From the NCBI GenBank assembly GCA_049679965.1, contig JBAUGX010000029.1, positions 1 to 21,493 on the forward strand: a stretch of 21,493 nt of DNA, in the 5' to 3' direction. Position 1 is the first letter of the stretch. Each line of letters starts with the position of its first letter. The notes beneath the pieces were generated by a model that worked only from the letters and a program-made list of their open reading frames with translations, was not told the DNA's origin and searched no databases. Positions 12,180-20,947 of this stretch are shown piece after piece. The DNA comes from 2-12-FULL-65-11 sp049679965. Lineage in GTDB: Bacteria > Acidobacteriota > Vicinamibacteria > Vicinamibacterales > CAVVIG01. Made by a program: the position numbers and the translations under genes.

Positions 12180-14627
12180 ATGCGGCGAACGTTCCTGGGG
12201 TTGGTCGTGGCGGTGCTGCTGGTAGACGGCGCTTTCGCCAGTCGGCAGTCGACAGTCAGCGGTCAGCAGTCACCCGCTCCTGCTGTACAACAGTCGTCGG
12301 CGCGCCCTGGCGCCGCCGTGCAGCACCGGGCCGTCCTGGACCGCTACTGCGTCGGTTGCCACAACGATCGGCTCCTGACCGGCAGCCTGTCGCTGCAGGC
12401 GCTCGATCTGTCGAGCGTGGAGCAGAACGCCGACGTGTGGGAGCGCGTTGTCCGGAAGGTATCGGCCGGCGCGATGCCGCCGGTCGGCCAGGCGCGTCCG
12501 GATGCGCAGACCACCCAGAATCTCGTGACCTATCTGTCGGGGACGCTCGATCGCGAGGCGGCCGCGCGGCCGAAGCCGGGACGGCCGGCGCTCCATCGGC
12601 TCAATCGCGCCGAGTACGCCAACGTCATCCGCGACCTGCTTGCCCTCGACGTGGACGTGGCGAGCCTGCTGCCCGCCGACGAGTTGAGCCACGGCTTCGA
12701 CAATATCGGCGATGCGCTCGGCGTCTCGCCGGTGCTGCTCGAGCGCTATCTGTCGGCGGCGGACAAGATCAGCGCCCTGGCGGTGGGCGATCCCGACGTC
12801 GGGCCGGGCAGCGACACCTACGTCGCGCGAGGCGACAGCCATCAGCTCGACCATCTCGAAGGACTGCCGCTCGGCACTCGCGGCGGTCTGATTGTCAGGC
12901 GCAACTTTCCGCTCGACGGCGACTACATCTTCAGCGCGAAGTTGTGGCGGACCAATAACGGCTTCATTCGCGGTCTCTCGGCGGCGCACCAGGTTGAGTT
13001 CAGCGTGGACGGCGAGCGCGTGTTTCTGACGAGCGTCGGTGGCCAGGCCGACTGGCAGGAACTGCTCAGCAATCCCGCCTCGGCGGACACCTTCGACGCC
13101 CGCCTGCAGGCTCGCGTGCACGTGAAGGCGGGCCCGCACGTCGTCGGCATCACGTTCGTCGAGAAGACGGCCGCGCGCAACCAGACGCTGTACCGGCCGC
13201 TGCTCGGCAATCCTGATTCGGTCGATTCCGACGGCGTGCCGCGCATCGACACCGCCATGGTGGCGGGGCCGTTCAATGCCACCGGCCCGGGCGACACACC
13301 CAGCCGCCGCCGCATTTTCACGTGCCGCCCCGCCTCCGCACGCTCCGGCGTGGCAAGCCCCGACGAGACTGCGTGTGCGACGACGATCGTTTCGACGCTG
13401 GCTCGACGCGCGTTCCGTCGGCCGGTCACGGCCGCGGAGACGCGGCGCCTCATGGCGTTCTACGAGACGGGCCGCAAGAACCGCGGAACCTTTGATGGCG
13501 GCGCGCAGCTGGCGCTTCGCCGCATCCTGGCCGACCCCGCGTTTCTCTACCGCGCTGAGCGCGATCCGGCGCGTGTGCCGGCGGGCAGCGTGTACCGCGT
13601 CAGCGACCTCGAGCTGGCCTCGCGGCTCTCCTTCTTCCTGTGGAGCAGCATCCCGGACGATGAGCTGTTGCGCGTGGCAGAGCAGAAGCGCCTCAGCAGC
13701 CCCACGGTGTATCGGCAGCAGGTGCGCCGGATGCTGGCCGACGCGAAAGCCGATGCGCTCGTCGCCAACTTCGCGGGCCAGTGGCTGCAGCTCCGCAACC
13801 TGCAGCGCGTCGTGCCCGACCCGATGGAGTTTCCCGACTTCGACGACAACCTGCGCCAGGCCTTCCGGCGGGAAACCGAGCTCTTCGTCGGCAGCATCAT
13901 GCGCGAGGACCGCAGCGTGCTCGATCTGTTGCGCGCCGATTTCACGTATGTGAACGAACGCCTCGCCCGGCACTACGGCATCGCGGGCGTCAACGGCACC
14001 AATTTCCGGCGCGTGGCGGTGACGAGCGACGCCCGCCGGGGCCTCCTCGGACAGGGCAGCGTGCTGACGCTGACCTCGCACTCGAACCGGACCTCGCCCG
14101 TCAAGCGCGGCAAGTGGATTCTCGAAAACCTGCTCGGGTCGCCCCCGCCGTCGCCGCCGCCCAACGTGCCGCCCTTCAACGAGAGCCAGGATTCGCTCAA
14201 GCCGAAGACGATGAAGGAGCGGATGGTCGAGCATCGGGCGAACCCGGTGTGCGCCAACTGTCACCGGCTGATGGATCCGCTCGGGCTGGCGCTCGAGAAC
14301 TTCGACGGCGTCGGCGCCTGGCGCGTCCGCGACACGGGCGTCCGCATCGATGCCACGAGCCAGCTGCTCGACGGCACGAACGTGGACGGCGCGGTGAGCC
14401 TCCGGCAGGCGCTGCTACAGCGCCCGGAGGTCTTCGTGCGCACCTTCACGGAGAATCTCACGACGTACGCGCTCGGCCGCGGCCTGACCGCGGACGACAT
14501 GCCTGTCGTAAGATCCATCATGCGCGAGGCCGCGCCGCAGGAATACCGGTTCCAGTCGATCGTCATGGCGCTCGTCAACAGCCCGCCCTTCCAGATGCGG
14601 ATGAAGGCGTCGGCGGAGGAAGAATGA
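12180..14627 (+). CDS. DUF1592-family planctomycete-type cytochrome-like haem protein
   Basis: This is an 815-residue exported protein. Residues 1-20 form a signal peptide (MRRTFLGLVVAVLLVDGAFA). A c-type haem motif, CVGCH, lies at 57-61. The order of domains follows the DUF1587/1595/1592/1588/1585 family: a DUF1587 segment about 138-200 (PALHRLNRAEYANVIRDLLAL), DUF1595 about 398-463 (LARRAFRRPVTAAE), DUF1592 about 473-600 (LASRLSFFLWSSIPDDELL), DUF1588 about 617-715 with a second CxxCH, CANCH at 691-695, and DUF1585 at the C-terminus. Such proteins are common in Planctomycetes and Acidobacteria; two haem-binding motifs suggest periplasmic electron transfer, but no reaction is established. 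It overlaps the DUF1552 gene by one base, its usual partner. Length is normal and the frame intact. Confidence 0.92.
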   Translation: MRRTFLGLVVAVLLVDGAFASRQSTVSGQQSPAPAVQQSSARPGAAVQHRAVLDRYCVGCHNDRLLTGSLSLQALDLSSVEQNADVWERVVRKVSAGAMPPVGQARPDAQTTQNLVTYLSGTLDREAAARPKPGRPALHRLNRAEYANVIRDLLALDVDVASLLPADELSHGFDNIGDALGVSPVLLERYLSAADKISALAVGDPDVGPGSDTYVARGDSHQLDHLEGLPLGTRGGLIVRRNFPLDGDYIFSAKLWRTNNGFIRGLSAAHQVEFSVDGERVFLTSVGGQADWQELLSNPASADTFDARLQARVHVKAGPHVVGITFVEKTAARNQTLYRPLLGNPDSVDSDGVPRIDTAMVAGPFNATGPGDTPSRRRIFTCRPASARSGVASPDETACATTIVSTLARRAFRRPVTAAETRRLMAFYETGRKNRGTFDGGAQLALRRILADPAFLYRAERDPARVPAGSVYRVSDLELASRLSFFLWSSIPDDELLRVAEQKRLSSPTVYRQQVRRMLADAKADALVANFAGQWLQLRNLQRVVPDPMEFPDFDDNLRQAFRRETELFVGSIMREDRSVLDLLRADFTYVNERLARHYGIAGVNGTNFRRVAVTSDARRGLLGQGSVLTLTSHSNRTSPVKRGKWILENLLGSPPPSPPPNVPPFNESQDSLKPKTMKERMVEHRANPVCANCHRLMDPLGLALENFDGVGAWRVRDTGVRIDATSQLLDGTNVDGAVSLRQALLQRPEVFVRTFTENLTTYALGRGLTADDMPVVRSIMREAAPQEYRFQSIVMALVNSPPFQMRMKASAEEE

Positions 14628-15970
14628 TGTTCATCACGAAGAAGTCGCTGCCGCGGCGGACGTTCCTTCGAGGCATGGGGGTCACCATCAGCCTGCCGCT
14701 GCTCGAGGCGATGGTGCCGGCGATGACGGCGTCCGCGCAGACGGCCGCCGCGCCGGTGCGGCGGTTTGGAGCGGTCTACGTTCCCCACGGCAGCCTGCTG
14801 TCGGAGTGGACGCCGAAGACCACAGGGCCCGGCTACGAGATGACGCCGATCTTGAAGCCCCTCGAGCCGTTCCGTAGTCAGATGGTGGTGTTGAGCGGTC
14901 TCTCGGCGGGGCCGACCGTGCTCAATGGCGGGCACGCCGTGGCGCCCTCCTCGTATCTGACCGGCAACATCCAGCCGAAGCAGACGGAAAGCTCCGACGT
15001 GTTCGCCTCGGTGACCGTCGATCAGGTGATGGCGAAGGCGATCGGCCAGGACACGCTGTTCCCCTCGCTCGAGGTCGCCACCGAGGATTTCGCGACCTCG
15101 ATTGGCGCGTGCGACACGGGGTACAGCTGCACGTACATGAACACCATCTCGTGGGCGGGCCCGACCTCGCCGCTCCCGATGGAAACGAATCCGCGCGCGG
15201 TGTTCGAGCGGATGTTCGGCGGCGCCGGCACGCCGGCCCAGCGGCTGGCGCGGATGCAGGCCGACCGGAGCATTCTCGATTCGGTCACCGAGAGCCTCGG
15301 CGGGTTCGCGCAGGGGCTCGGCGCCCGCGATCGCGCGAGGCTGAAGGACTATCTCGACAACATCCGCGAGATCGAGCGGCGCATCGAGCGCGCGGAGCAC
15401 CAGGCCGCCAGCCAGCCTGAAGATCTCAACGCGCCCGTCGGGCCGCCCGAGGTCTACGACGCGCACGTCGCGGTGATGCTCGATCTCATGGCGGCGGCGT
15501 TTCAGGCCGACGTGACGCGCGTCTTCACTTTCATGATGATGCGCGACGTCTCCAGCCGGTCGTTCGCGCACATCGGCGTGCCCGATCCGCATCACGCGCT
15601 CTCGCACGAAGCCAACGGCCGCAGCCGGGATCCGAACCAGAAGGTGAAGTTCGCCAAGGTCAACGCGCATCACGCGTCGCTCTTCGCGAAGTTCGTCGAG
15701 AAGTTGCGCGCGACGCCCGAAGGGGACGGGTCGGTCCTCGATCACTCGATGGTGTTGTACGGCAGCGCCATGGGGAACGCCAACGACCATACCCACCATC
15801 CGCTTCCGCTCGTGGTGCTTGGCGGCGGCTCGGGACAGATCAAGAAGGGCGGCCACCACATCGCGTCGCCCAATCTCACCCCGATGGCGAACCTGCTGCT
15901 GGCGTTCTCGCAGAAGATGGGCGTCGAGACGGACAAGTTCGGTCTCAGTACCGAAGCGATGGATATCTGA
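14627..15970 (+). CDS. DUF1552 family Tat-exported protein
   Basis: This is a 447-residue protein. ATG 14627 is preferred over ATG 14624 because GGAGG at 14615-14619 is then 7 nt away and MFITKKSLPRRTFLRG matches the usual family start. The N-terminus is a twin-arginine signal (LPRRTFLRGMG, then a hydrophobic segment and SAQ), so the protein is exported folded, as cofactor-binding proteins often are. The body matches DUF1552: FGAVYVPHGSLLSEWTPKTTG, the mid-region DYLDNIREIERRIERAE coiled coil, and conserved histidine-rich segments (DPHHALSHE, NDHTHHPLPLVVLGG, KKGGHHI) that could bind metal; the metal is inference. The invariable neighbour is a DUF1592 protein, here directly upstream with overlapping stop/start, so they probably form one periplasmic system. 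Biochemical role unknown. Confidence 0.9.
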   Translation: MFITKKSLPRRTFLRGMGVTISLPLLEAMVPAMTASAQTAAAPVRRFGAVYVPHGSLLSEWTPKTTGPGYEMTPILKPLEPFRSQMVVLSGLSAGPTVLNGGHAVAPSSYLTGNIQPKQTESSDVFASVTVDQVMAKAIGQDTLFPSLEVATEDFATSIGACDTGYSCTYMNTISWAGPTSPLPMETNPRAVFERMFGGAGTPAQRLARMQADRSILDSVTESLGGFAQGLGARDRARLKDYLDNIREIERRIERAEHQAASQPEDLNAPVGPPEVYDAHVAVMLDLMAAAFQADVTRVFTFMMMRDVSSRSFAHIGVPDPHHALSHEANGRSRDPNQKVKFAKVNAHHASLFAKFVEKLRATPEGDGSVLDHSMVLYGSAMGNANDHTHHPLPLVVLGGGSGQIKKGGHHIASPNLTPMANLLLAFSQKMGVETDKFGLSTEAMDI

Positions 15971-15971
15971 C

Positions 15972-17468
15972 ATGAAAAGCCTCACCGCAGTCTCAATAGT
16001 TCTGCTGTCGGCGCTTGTGGCCCCTGCGAGCGCCGCACCGGCGACGCTCATCGAAGCCGTCAAGGCAGGCGACCGTGCGGCGGTCACGCGCCTGCTGGCG
16101 GCGAAGGCCGACGTCGGGGCGACGGAGGCTGACGGCACCACAGCCCTGCACTGGGCCGTTCGGGCAGACGACGAGCAGATGACGGCGCTGCTGGTGCGCG
16201 CGGGCGCGAACGCGAAGGCGGCGAACCGCTACGGCGTCACGCCGTTGACGCTCGCCGCCAAGACCGGCAACGCGGCCATTGTGGAGCTGCTCGTCCGTGC
16301 CGGCGCCGACCCGAACACCGCGTCGCCCGAAGGCGAGACGGTGCTGATGACGGCCGCGCGGTCGGGCAGCGTCGCCGCGGTCAAGGCGCTTCTCGCGCGC
16401 GGGGCGAATCCCAATGCGAAGGAGAGCTGGCTCGAACAGACGGCGCTGATGTGGGCGGCGGCCGACAATCATGCCGCCATCGTGTCGGTGCTCGTCGAGA
16501 ACGGCGCGGACATCAATGCCCGCGCGAAGGCGATGACGGGCCCGCCGAGGCTCGCGCGGCAGCAGGGTGTGGCCGCGCAGGCCTCGCACAGCAACTTCCC
16601 GCGCGGCGGCTTTAGCCCACTGCTGTTCGCCGCTCAGCTCGGCGCGATGGAGGCCGTGGGCGCGCTGGCGACGGCGGGCGCGGACCTGAATCTGCCCGAT
16701 CCCGACGGCATCACGCCGCTCGCGATGGCCATCATCAACGGCAACTACGACGTGGCGGCGCTCCTCGTGAACAAGGGCGCCAATGTGAACGCGACCGATC
16801 GTGTCGGACGCTCGCCGCTGTTTTTCGCGGCGGACATGCACACGCTCGAGTGGCTGTTCAGCCGGCCCGTGCCGCGGCCGACCGGCGATCTCGACAGCGT
16901 GGACACGGTCAAGCTGCTGCTCGACAAGGGAGCGAACGTCAACGCGCGGCTGACCGGCCGCCCCTTCATCCTGCACCACAACGCCACAGGCAATCGGACG
17001 ATCGCGGAAGGCGCGACGGCCTTCATGAAGGCGGCGACCACCTCGGACGTCGCGCTGATGAAGATCCTGCTCGAGCGCGGCGCCGACCCCAGCATCCCGA
17101 CGCGGAACAACACGACGGCCCTGATGGCCGCCGCCGGCCTCAACTGGGTGGACATCTCGAGCCTCGGCACCGAGGACGCGTCGATTGACGCCATCACCCT
17201 GCTCCTCGATCGTGGCGTTGACATCAATGCGCAAAACGATCTCGGCGAGACGGCGGTCCACGGTGCCGCGCAGCGCGGTGCCGACAAGGTGATTCGCTTC
17301 CTCGCGTCGCGCGGCGCCAAGGTGGACGTGAAGAACGAGGAGGGCCGCACGCCGCTCGACGAGGCCGTCGGCCAGGCCAACGAGGCCAACGACGACAACG
17401 TGCGGCGGCCCGAGCGGAAGAGCACGCAGGCGCTGCTGCGCGAACTGATGGCCGGCGCGAAGCCGTAG
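15972..17468 (+). CDS. Secreted ankyrin-repeat protein
   Basis: This is a 498-residue protein starting 1 bp after the DUF1552 stop. Residues 1-22 form a Sec signal peptide ending in ASA. The rest is a run of roughly ten to eleven ankyrin repeats, recognisable from TALHWAV, TPLTLAAKTGNAAIVELLVRAGADPN, TVLMTAARSGSVAAVKALLARGANPN, TALMWAAADNHAAIVSVLVENGADIN and similar units. Two units are interrupted by longer loops (about 190-215 and 295-350). Ankyrin arrays bind other proteins and have no catalysis of their own. Sitting in the DUF1592-DUF1552 operon, it is probably a periplasmic scaffold for those proteins or their client. No Shine-Dalgarno is visible; coupling to the upstream gene is likely. 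A hairpin follows the stop directly. Confidence 0.92.
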   Translation: MKSLTAVSIVLLSALVAPASAAPATLIEAVKAGDRAAVTRLLAAKADVGATEADGTTALHWAVRADDEQMTALLVRAGANAKAANRYGVTPLTLAAKTGNAAIVELLVRAGADPNTASPEGETVLMTAARSGSVAAVKALLARGANPNAKESWLEQTALMWAAADNHAAIVSVLVENGADINARAKAMTGPPRLARQQGVAAQASHSNFPRGGFSPLLFAAQLGAMEAVGALATAGADLNLPDPDGITPLAMAIINGNYDVAALLVNKGANVNATDRVGRSPLFFAADMHTLEWLFSRPVPRPTGDLDSVDTVKLLLDKGANVNARLTGRPFILHHNATGNRTIAEGATAFMKAATTSDVALMKILLERGADPSIPTRNNTTALMAAAGLNWVDISSLGTEDASIDAITLLLDRGVDINAQNDLGETAVHGAAQRGADKVIRFLASRGAKVDVKNEEGRTPLDEAVGQANEANDDNVRRPERKSTQALLRELMAGAKP

Positions 17469-17492
17469 GCCGGGTCCTTTGGACCCGGCTTT
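17469..17492 (+). terminator. Perfect 9-bp GC-rich hairpin followed by TTT
   Basis: GCCGGGTCC (17469-17477), a TTT loop, GGACCCGGC (17481-17489), then TTTCCC. It starts at the base after the ankyrin gene's stop and ends 9 bp before the cytochrome start. It is a strong stem with a very short T-tract, so it may attenuate transcription, or shield the next start codon, which has no Shine-Dalgarno of its own. A related hairpin lies at 20919-20941. Confidence 0.6.
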
Positions 17493-17498
17493 CCCACG

Positions 17499-17909
17499 AT
17501 GAAGCTTTCTCCCAGGGCCGCCGGGATGGCGGGCCTGTGTCTGATGCTGACGTCGCTGTGCGCCGTGGCTTCGAGTTCCGGCGCCCAGGCGCCGCCGGGG
17601 CTTCATTCGGTACGCGACGGCGTCTACACGGAGGCGCAGGCGGCGCGGGGCCGCGTCACGTTTCAGGACGTCTGCAGCGTGTGTCATCCGGATCCGTTGT
17701 GGCGGCCGTCATGGCGCGGCAAGCGAGTGGGCGAGCTCTACCGGTTCATCAGCCGGTTCATGCCCGACGACAATCCCAGGAGCCTGACGGGCCGTGAGGT
17801 CGTGGACGTGCTGGCCTACATCTTCAGCGCCAACAAGCTGCCCGCGGGCGCGACCGAGATGCCGGACCGCTACGAAGATCTCGTGCTGATTCGAATCGAA
17901 GATCCCTGA
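17499..17909 (+). CDS. Small secreted monohaem cytochrome c
   Basis: This is a 136-residue protein. Residues 1-29 are a hydrophobic export signal (MKLSPRAAGMAGLCLMLTSLCAVASSSGA). One c-type haem site, CSVCH, is at 59-63. Met88 (RFMPDDNP), with the usual methionine-proline context, is the probable distal ligand, and a C-terminal helix (GREVVDVLAYIFSANKLP) completes a class I cytochrome c fold. It is a periplasmic electron carrier. The upstream genes include a two-haem DUF1592 protein, so it may accept or donate electrons there; the partner is not shown by sequence. It is 30 bp after the ankyrin gene, with a hairpin between, and 21 bp before the esterase gene. Confidence 0.9.
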   Translation: MKLSPRAAGMAGLCLMLTSLCAVASSSGAQAPPGLHSVRDGVYTEAQAARGRVTFQDVCSVCHPDPLWRPSWRGKRVGELYRFISRFMPDDNPRSLTGREVVDVLAYIFSANKLPAGATEMPDRYEDLVLIRIEDP

Positions 17910-17930
17910 GCGTCTCTTCTTGGAGGAACG

Positions 17931-19637
17931 ATGAACCGAAGGACCTTTCTCGGCGTCGGCGGCTCGGTTGCCGCCTTTGGCTACGACGTCGCGCGGCTAT
18001 TCGGGCAGACAACCATCGAAATACAGGCTGGAACTGTCGAAATCGCGACCGGTCGAATCAGCGGTATGGCCCGCTCCACACTCGGGGAACCGGAGGTCTA
18101 CGTCTATCGCGGCGTGCCATACGGCGCGCCGACATCGGGCGCCAATCGGTTCATGCCGCCCGTCAAGCCAGAGCCGTGGACCGGGGTGCGCGACCAGTCC
18201 GGCCTGGGAAGCAACCAGTCCGCCCTCGGCGTGCGCGCCTATCAGCCGTTCCGGCCGATGATTCCCGAGATCGGCGATGCGCTGACCGGTAGCGGGCCGA
18301 TGAGCGAGGACTGCCTGCGGCTGAACGTCTGGACGCCGGCTGTTGGAACGGGACGACGGCCCGTGATGGTCTGGTTTCACGGCGGAGGACAGCGGACCGG
18401 ATCGGGCAATTCAATCTTCTACGACGGTAGTGAGTTGGCCAGGCGTCACGACGTGGTCGTCGTCACGGTGACGCATCGATTGAATGCGCTTGCGTATCTG
18501 TGGCTTGCCGGTCTGCCCGGTACTGGCAGTCAGTTCGCGGACTCGACGAATTTGGGGCTGCGCGATCTCGTACTGGCGCTCGAGTGGGTGAAGACGAACA
18601 TCGGCCAGTTCGGCGGCGATGCGGGCAACGTAACCATCTTCGGCCAGTCGGGCGGCGGCGGCAAGACGGCGATGCTGACCGGATTTCCCGCCGCCAAGGG
18701 CCTGTTCCATCGCGCGATCATCATGAGCACGCTATCGGACACGGCGGTGACGGGCCTCGCGCCCGAGCGCGCCGTCGAGGCAGCCGAGCTGCTGCTCACG
18801 CGGCTCGGCATCAAGGCGGCGGATGCGCGCCAGCTGCAGTCCCTGCCGCCCGAGAAGATTGTCGAGGCTCTGACTGGCGGAGGAGCAGCAGGCGGACAGG
18901 CCGGCCTTGCCGGTCCGGCGGCGGACATCTCGCTGCGGTACGTTCCGGTCGTGGACGGCAGAACACTTCCCGCCCATCCGTACCAGCCCGCCTCGCCCCT
19001 GTCGGCGTCGGTGCCGATCCTGACCGGGTCGAACGAATGCGAAGGCATTCCGTACGCGAATCCGAACGATCCGTACTGGACCTCCGAACCTGCTGATGAC
19101 GCGTCGCTGCGCGACCGCCTCAAGCGCAACGTGCAGATGAGCGACGCGGATGCGGACAAGATGATCGCGCTCTACCGGTCGCACCGCCCCGGCGCCACGC
19201 CGGGCGACCTCGCGACCATCATGGCCGGCGACAACTCGGCGCTGCGGCTCGCGTCGTACACGATCGCCGAGCGCAAGTTCGCCCAGGGCGCCGCGCCGGT
19301 CTATCTGTACTATTTCAACTGGCGATCGCCCGTGCGCAACGGCAAGCTGCGCACCATGCACAGCATGGAGCTGCCGTTCGTGTTCGACCATCCCGATCTC
19401 ATCTCGTTCATGACCGGCATGGGCCGCGATCGGGCCGAGCTGGCGCAGAAGATGAGCGACGCGTGGGTCGCCTTCGCGAGAAGCGGCAACCCGAATCATT
19501 CCGGGATTCCGTCGTGGGCGCCCTGGAATCCGACCGATTGGCCGACGCTGGTGTTTGGCGCCGAGACGAAAGCCGTCAACGACCCCTGGGGCGAAGAGCG
19601 GCGCGCGATGGCGGCCGCGCGCGGGACGCGTGGCTGA
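17931..19637 (+). CDS. Type-B carboxylesterase, Tat-exported
   Basis: This is a 568-residue protein with a good ribosome site (GGAGG at 17922-17926, 4 bp before ATG). The N-terminus MNRRTFLGVGGSVAAFG is a twin-arginine signal. The alpha/beta-hydrolase domain follows the carboxylesterase/cholinesterase family: oxyanion WFHGGGQ (148-154), nucleophile elbow FGQSGGG with Ser240 (usually GESAGG; here Gln replaces Glu before Ser), acid Glu371 (GSNECEG) and His477 (MHSMELPFVF). SEDCLRLNVWTP (125-136) is the other family signature. It hydrolyses carboxylic esters in the periplasm or outside the cell; the substrate cannot be read. The next gene encodes a carboxylate-type transporter 3 bp away, which suggests that the acid released is taken up. 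Confidence 0.93.
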   Translation: MNRRTFLGVGGSVAAFGYDVARLFGQTTIEIQAGTVEIATGRISGMARSTLGEPEVYVYRGVPYGAPTSGANRFMPPVKPEPWTGVRDQSGLGSNQSALGVRAYQPFRPMIPEIGDALTGSGPMSEDCLRLNVWTPAVGTGRRPVMVWFHGGGQRTGSGNSIFYDGSELARRHDVVVVTVTHRLNALAYLWLAGLPGTGSQFADSTNLGLRDLVLALEWVKTNIGQFGGDAGNVTIFGQSGGGGKTAMLTGFPAAKGLFHRAIIMSTLSDTAVTGLAPERAVEAAELLLTRLGIKAADARQLQSLPPEKIVEALTGGGAAGGQAGLAGPAADISLRYVPVVDGRTLPAHPYQPASPLSASVPILTGSNECEGIPYANPNDPYWTSEPADDASLRDRLKRNVQMSDADADKMIALYRSHRPGATPGDLATIMAGDNSALRLASYTIAERKFAQGAAPVYLYYFNWRSPVRNGKLRTMHSMELPFVFDHPDLISFMTGMGRDRAELAQKMSDAWVAFARSGNPNHSGIPSWAPWNPTDWPTLVFGAETKAVNDPWGEERRAMAAARGTRG

Positions 19638-19640
19638 CAC

Positions 19641-20909
19641 GTGAGCCTCGCCGCCATTTCGCTCGCGGCGCTCCTGTTCGTGCTCGTCGTGAGCTGCTTC
19701 TCGAGCGCCAACGTCGGCGTGCTCGCGATCGTGCTGGCGTGGATTGTCGGCGTCTACGCCGGCGGCATGCGCGTCGATCAGGTGCTCGCTGGGTTTCCGG
19801 TGGCGCTGTTTCTCACCCTGGTTGGCGTGACGATGCTCTTCTGCCAGGCGCAGGAGAACGGCACGCTCGATCGCGTGGCGCACCGGGCCGTCGGGCTCTG
19901 CCGCGGCGTGGCCGGCGCCATCCCCCTGATGTTCTTCGCGCTGGCGGCCGTGCTCTCGTCAATCGGCCCCGGCAACATCGCCTCCACCGCGCTCGTCGCG
20001 CCGATCGGCATGGCGGCGGCCGGGCGCTACGGCATCCCGGCGTTTTTCATGGCCATGATGATCGCCAACGGCGCGAGCGCCGGCTCGCTCTCGCCGCTCG
20101 CGCCCACGGGCATCATCGTCAACGGCATCGTGGCGAGGCTGGGATTGCCGGACGCCCGGGCGGCAATCTACCTCAACAACCTTCTCGTGCACGTTGTCGT
20201 CGCTGTCGGTGGATATCTGCTGCTCGGCGGCTGGCGGCTGTTTTCGTCGCGTGGGCGAAGCCAGAGCGCGGGGGAGACCGCTCCGCAGACGCCGCCGGCT
20301 GGCGGGCCCGACATGGCGTTCGAGTGGCGCCATTGGCTGACCGCAGCCGTCATCACCGCGCTGATTGTCGGCGTCGTGTTCTTCAATCTGAATGTGGGCC
20401 TGGGCGCCTTTGCCGGCGCGTTGCTGCTGACCGTGGCGAGGGCCGTAGACGATCGTGCAGCCGCGCGACTTGTGCCATGGAACGTCATCATTCTCGTATG
20501 CGGGGTCACGGTGCTCATTGCGCTGCTCGAGAAGACCGGCGGCCTGGAGCTCTTCACTGATTTTCTGGCGCGCATGGCCGGGCCGCGCACCGTGACCGGC
20601 GTCGCGGCATTCTTCACGGGATTGATTTCGATCTACAGCAGCACGACCGGCGTCGTGCTGCCGGCCTTCCTGCCCATGGTGCCGGGGCTGGTCGAGCGGG
20701 TCGGCGGCGGCGACACGATGGCGATCATCTATTCGATGAACGCGGGCGGCCATCTGGTGGACGTGTCGCCGCTCTCCACGCTCGGCGCGCTGTGTCTGGC
20801 CGCCGCTGCACCTGGCACCGATTCGCGGAAGCTGTTCAACCAACTGCTCGCGTGGGGCCTGTCGATGAGCCTCGTCGGCGCCGCTGTCTGCTGGCTGGTG
20901 TTTCGGTGA
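19641..20909 (+). CDS. MatC/SLC13-like carboxylate transporter
   Basis: This is a 422-residue, very hydrophobic inner-membrane protein starting with GTG 3 bp after the esterase stop. The N-terminal half (SLAALLFVLVVSCFSSANVGVLAIVLAWIVGVYAGG and on through SSIGPGNIASTALVAPIGMAA) matches the MatC N-terminal dicarboxylate-carrier type. There are roughly ten to twelve transmembrane helices in two halves, joined by a polar loop about 205-235 (SSRGRSQSAGETAPQTPP). Each half has a Ser/Asn/Gly/Pro-rich re-entrant segment (GPGNIAST and ISIYSSTTGVVLPAF), as in the ion-transporter superfamily. These carriers move dicarboxylates or related organic acids. Gene order suggests uptake of the acid released by the neighbouring esterase. 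The exact substrate is unknown. Confidence 0.85.
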   Translation: MSLAAISLAALLFVLVVSCFSSANVGVLAIVLAWIVGVYAGGMRVDQVLAGFPVALFLTLVGVTMLFCQAQENGTLDRVAHRAVGLCRGVAGAIPLMFFALAAVLSSIGPGNIASTALVAPIGMAAAGRYGIPAFFMAMMIANGASAGSLSPLAPTGIIVNGIVARLGLPDARAAIYLNNLLVHVVVAVGGYLLLGGWRLFSSRGRSQSAGETAPQTPPAGGPDMAFEWRHWLTAAVITALIVGVVFFNLNVGLGAFAGALLLTVARAVDDRAAARLVPWNVIILVCGVTVLIALLEKTGGLELFTDFLARMAGPRTVTGVAAFFTGLISIYSSTTGVVLPAFLPMVPGLVERVGGGDTMAIIYSMNAGGHLVDVSPLSTLGALCLAAAAPGTDSRKLFNQLLAWGLSMSLVGAAVCWLVFR

Positions 20910-20918
20910 CGGTACATA

Positions 20919-20941
20919 GGGCGGGTCCTTCTGGACCGGCC
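20919..20941 (+). terminator. Hairpin with a GGTCC/GGACC core after the transporter
   Basis: GGTCC (20924-20928), loop TTCT, GGACC (20933-20937), extended outward by GGC/GCC pairs across one mismatch. It begins about 10 bp after the transporter stop and ends about 7-10 bp before GTG 20948. It has the same core and position as the hairpin at 17469 but no T-tract, so its role as a terminator is doubtful. Confidence 0.4.
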
Positions 20942-20947
20942 GGCCGC

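Noticed and set aside
12270..14264. Long minus-strand open frame of 664 codons opposite the DUF1592 gene
   Set aside because: It is rich in Arg, Ala and His with no domain, and lies fully antisense to a clear family protein; GC-rich third positions keep this frame open.
14261..17687. Two long minus-strand open frames opposite the DUF1552 and ankyrin genes
   Set aside because: Low-complexity, charged translations with no motif; shadows of the plus-strand genes.
18732..19883. Minus-strand frame of 383 codons opposite the esterase and transporter
   Set aside because: Antisense to the esterase catalytic domain; His/Arg-rich with no fold signature.
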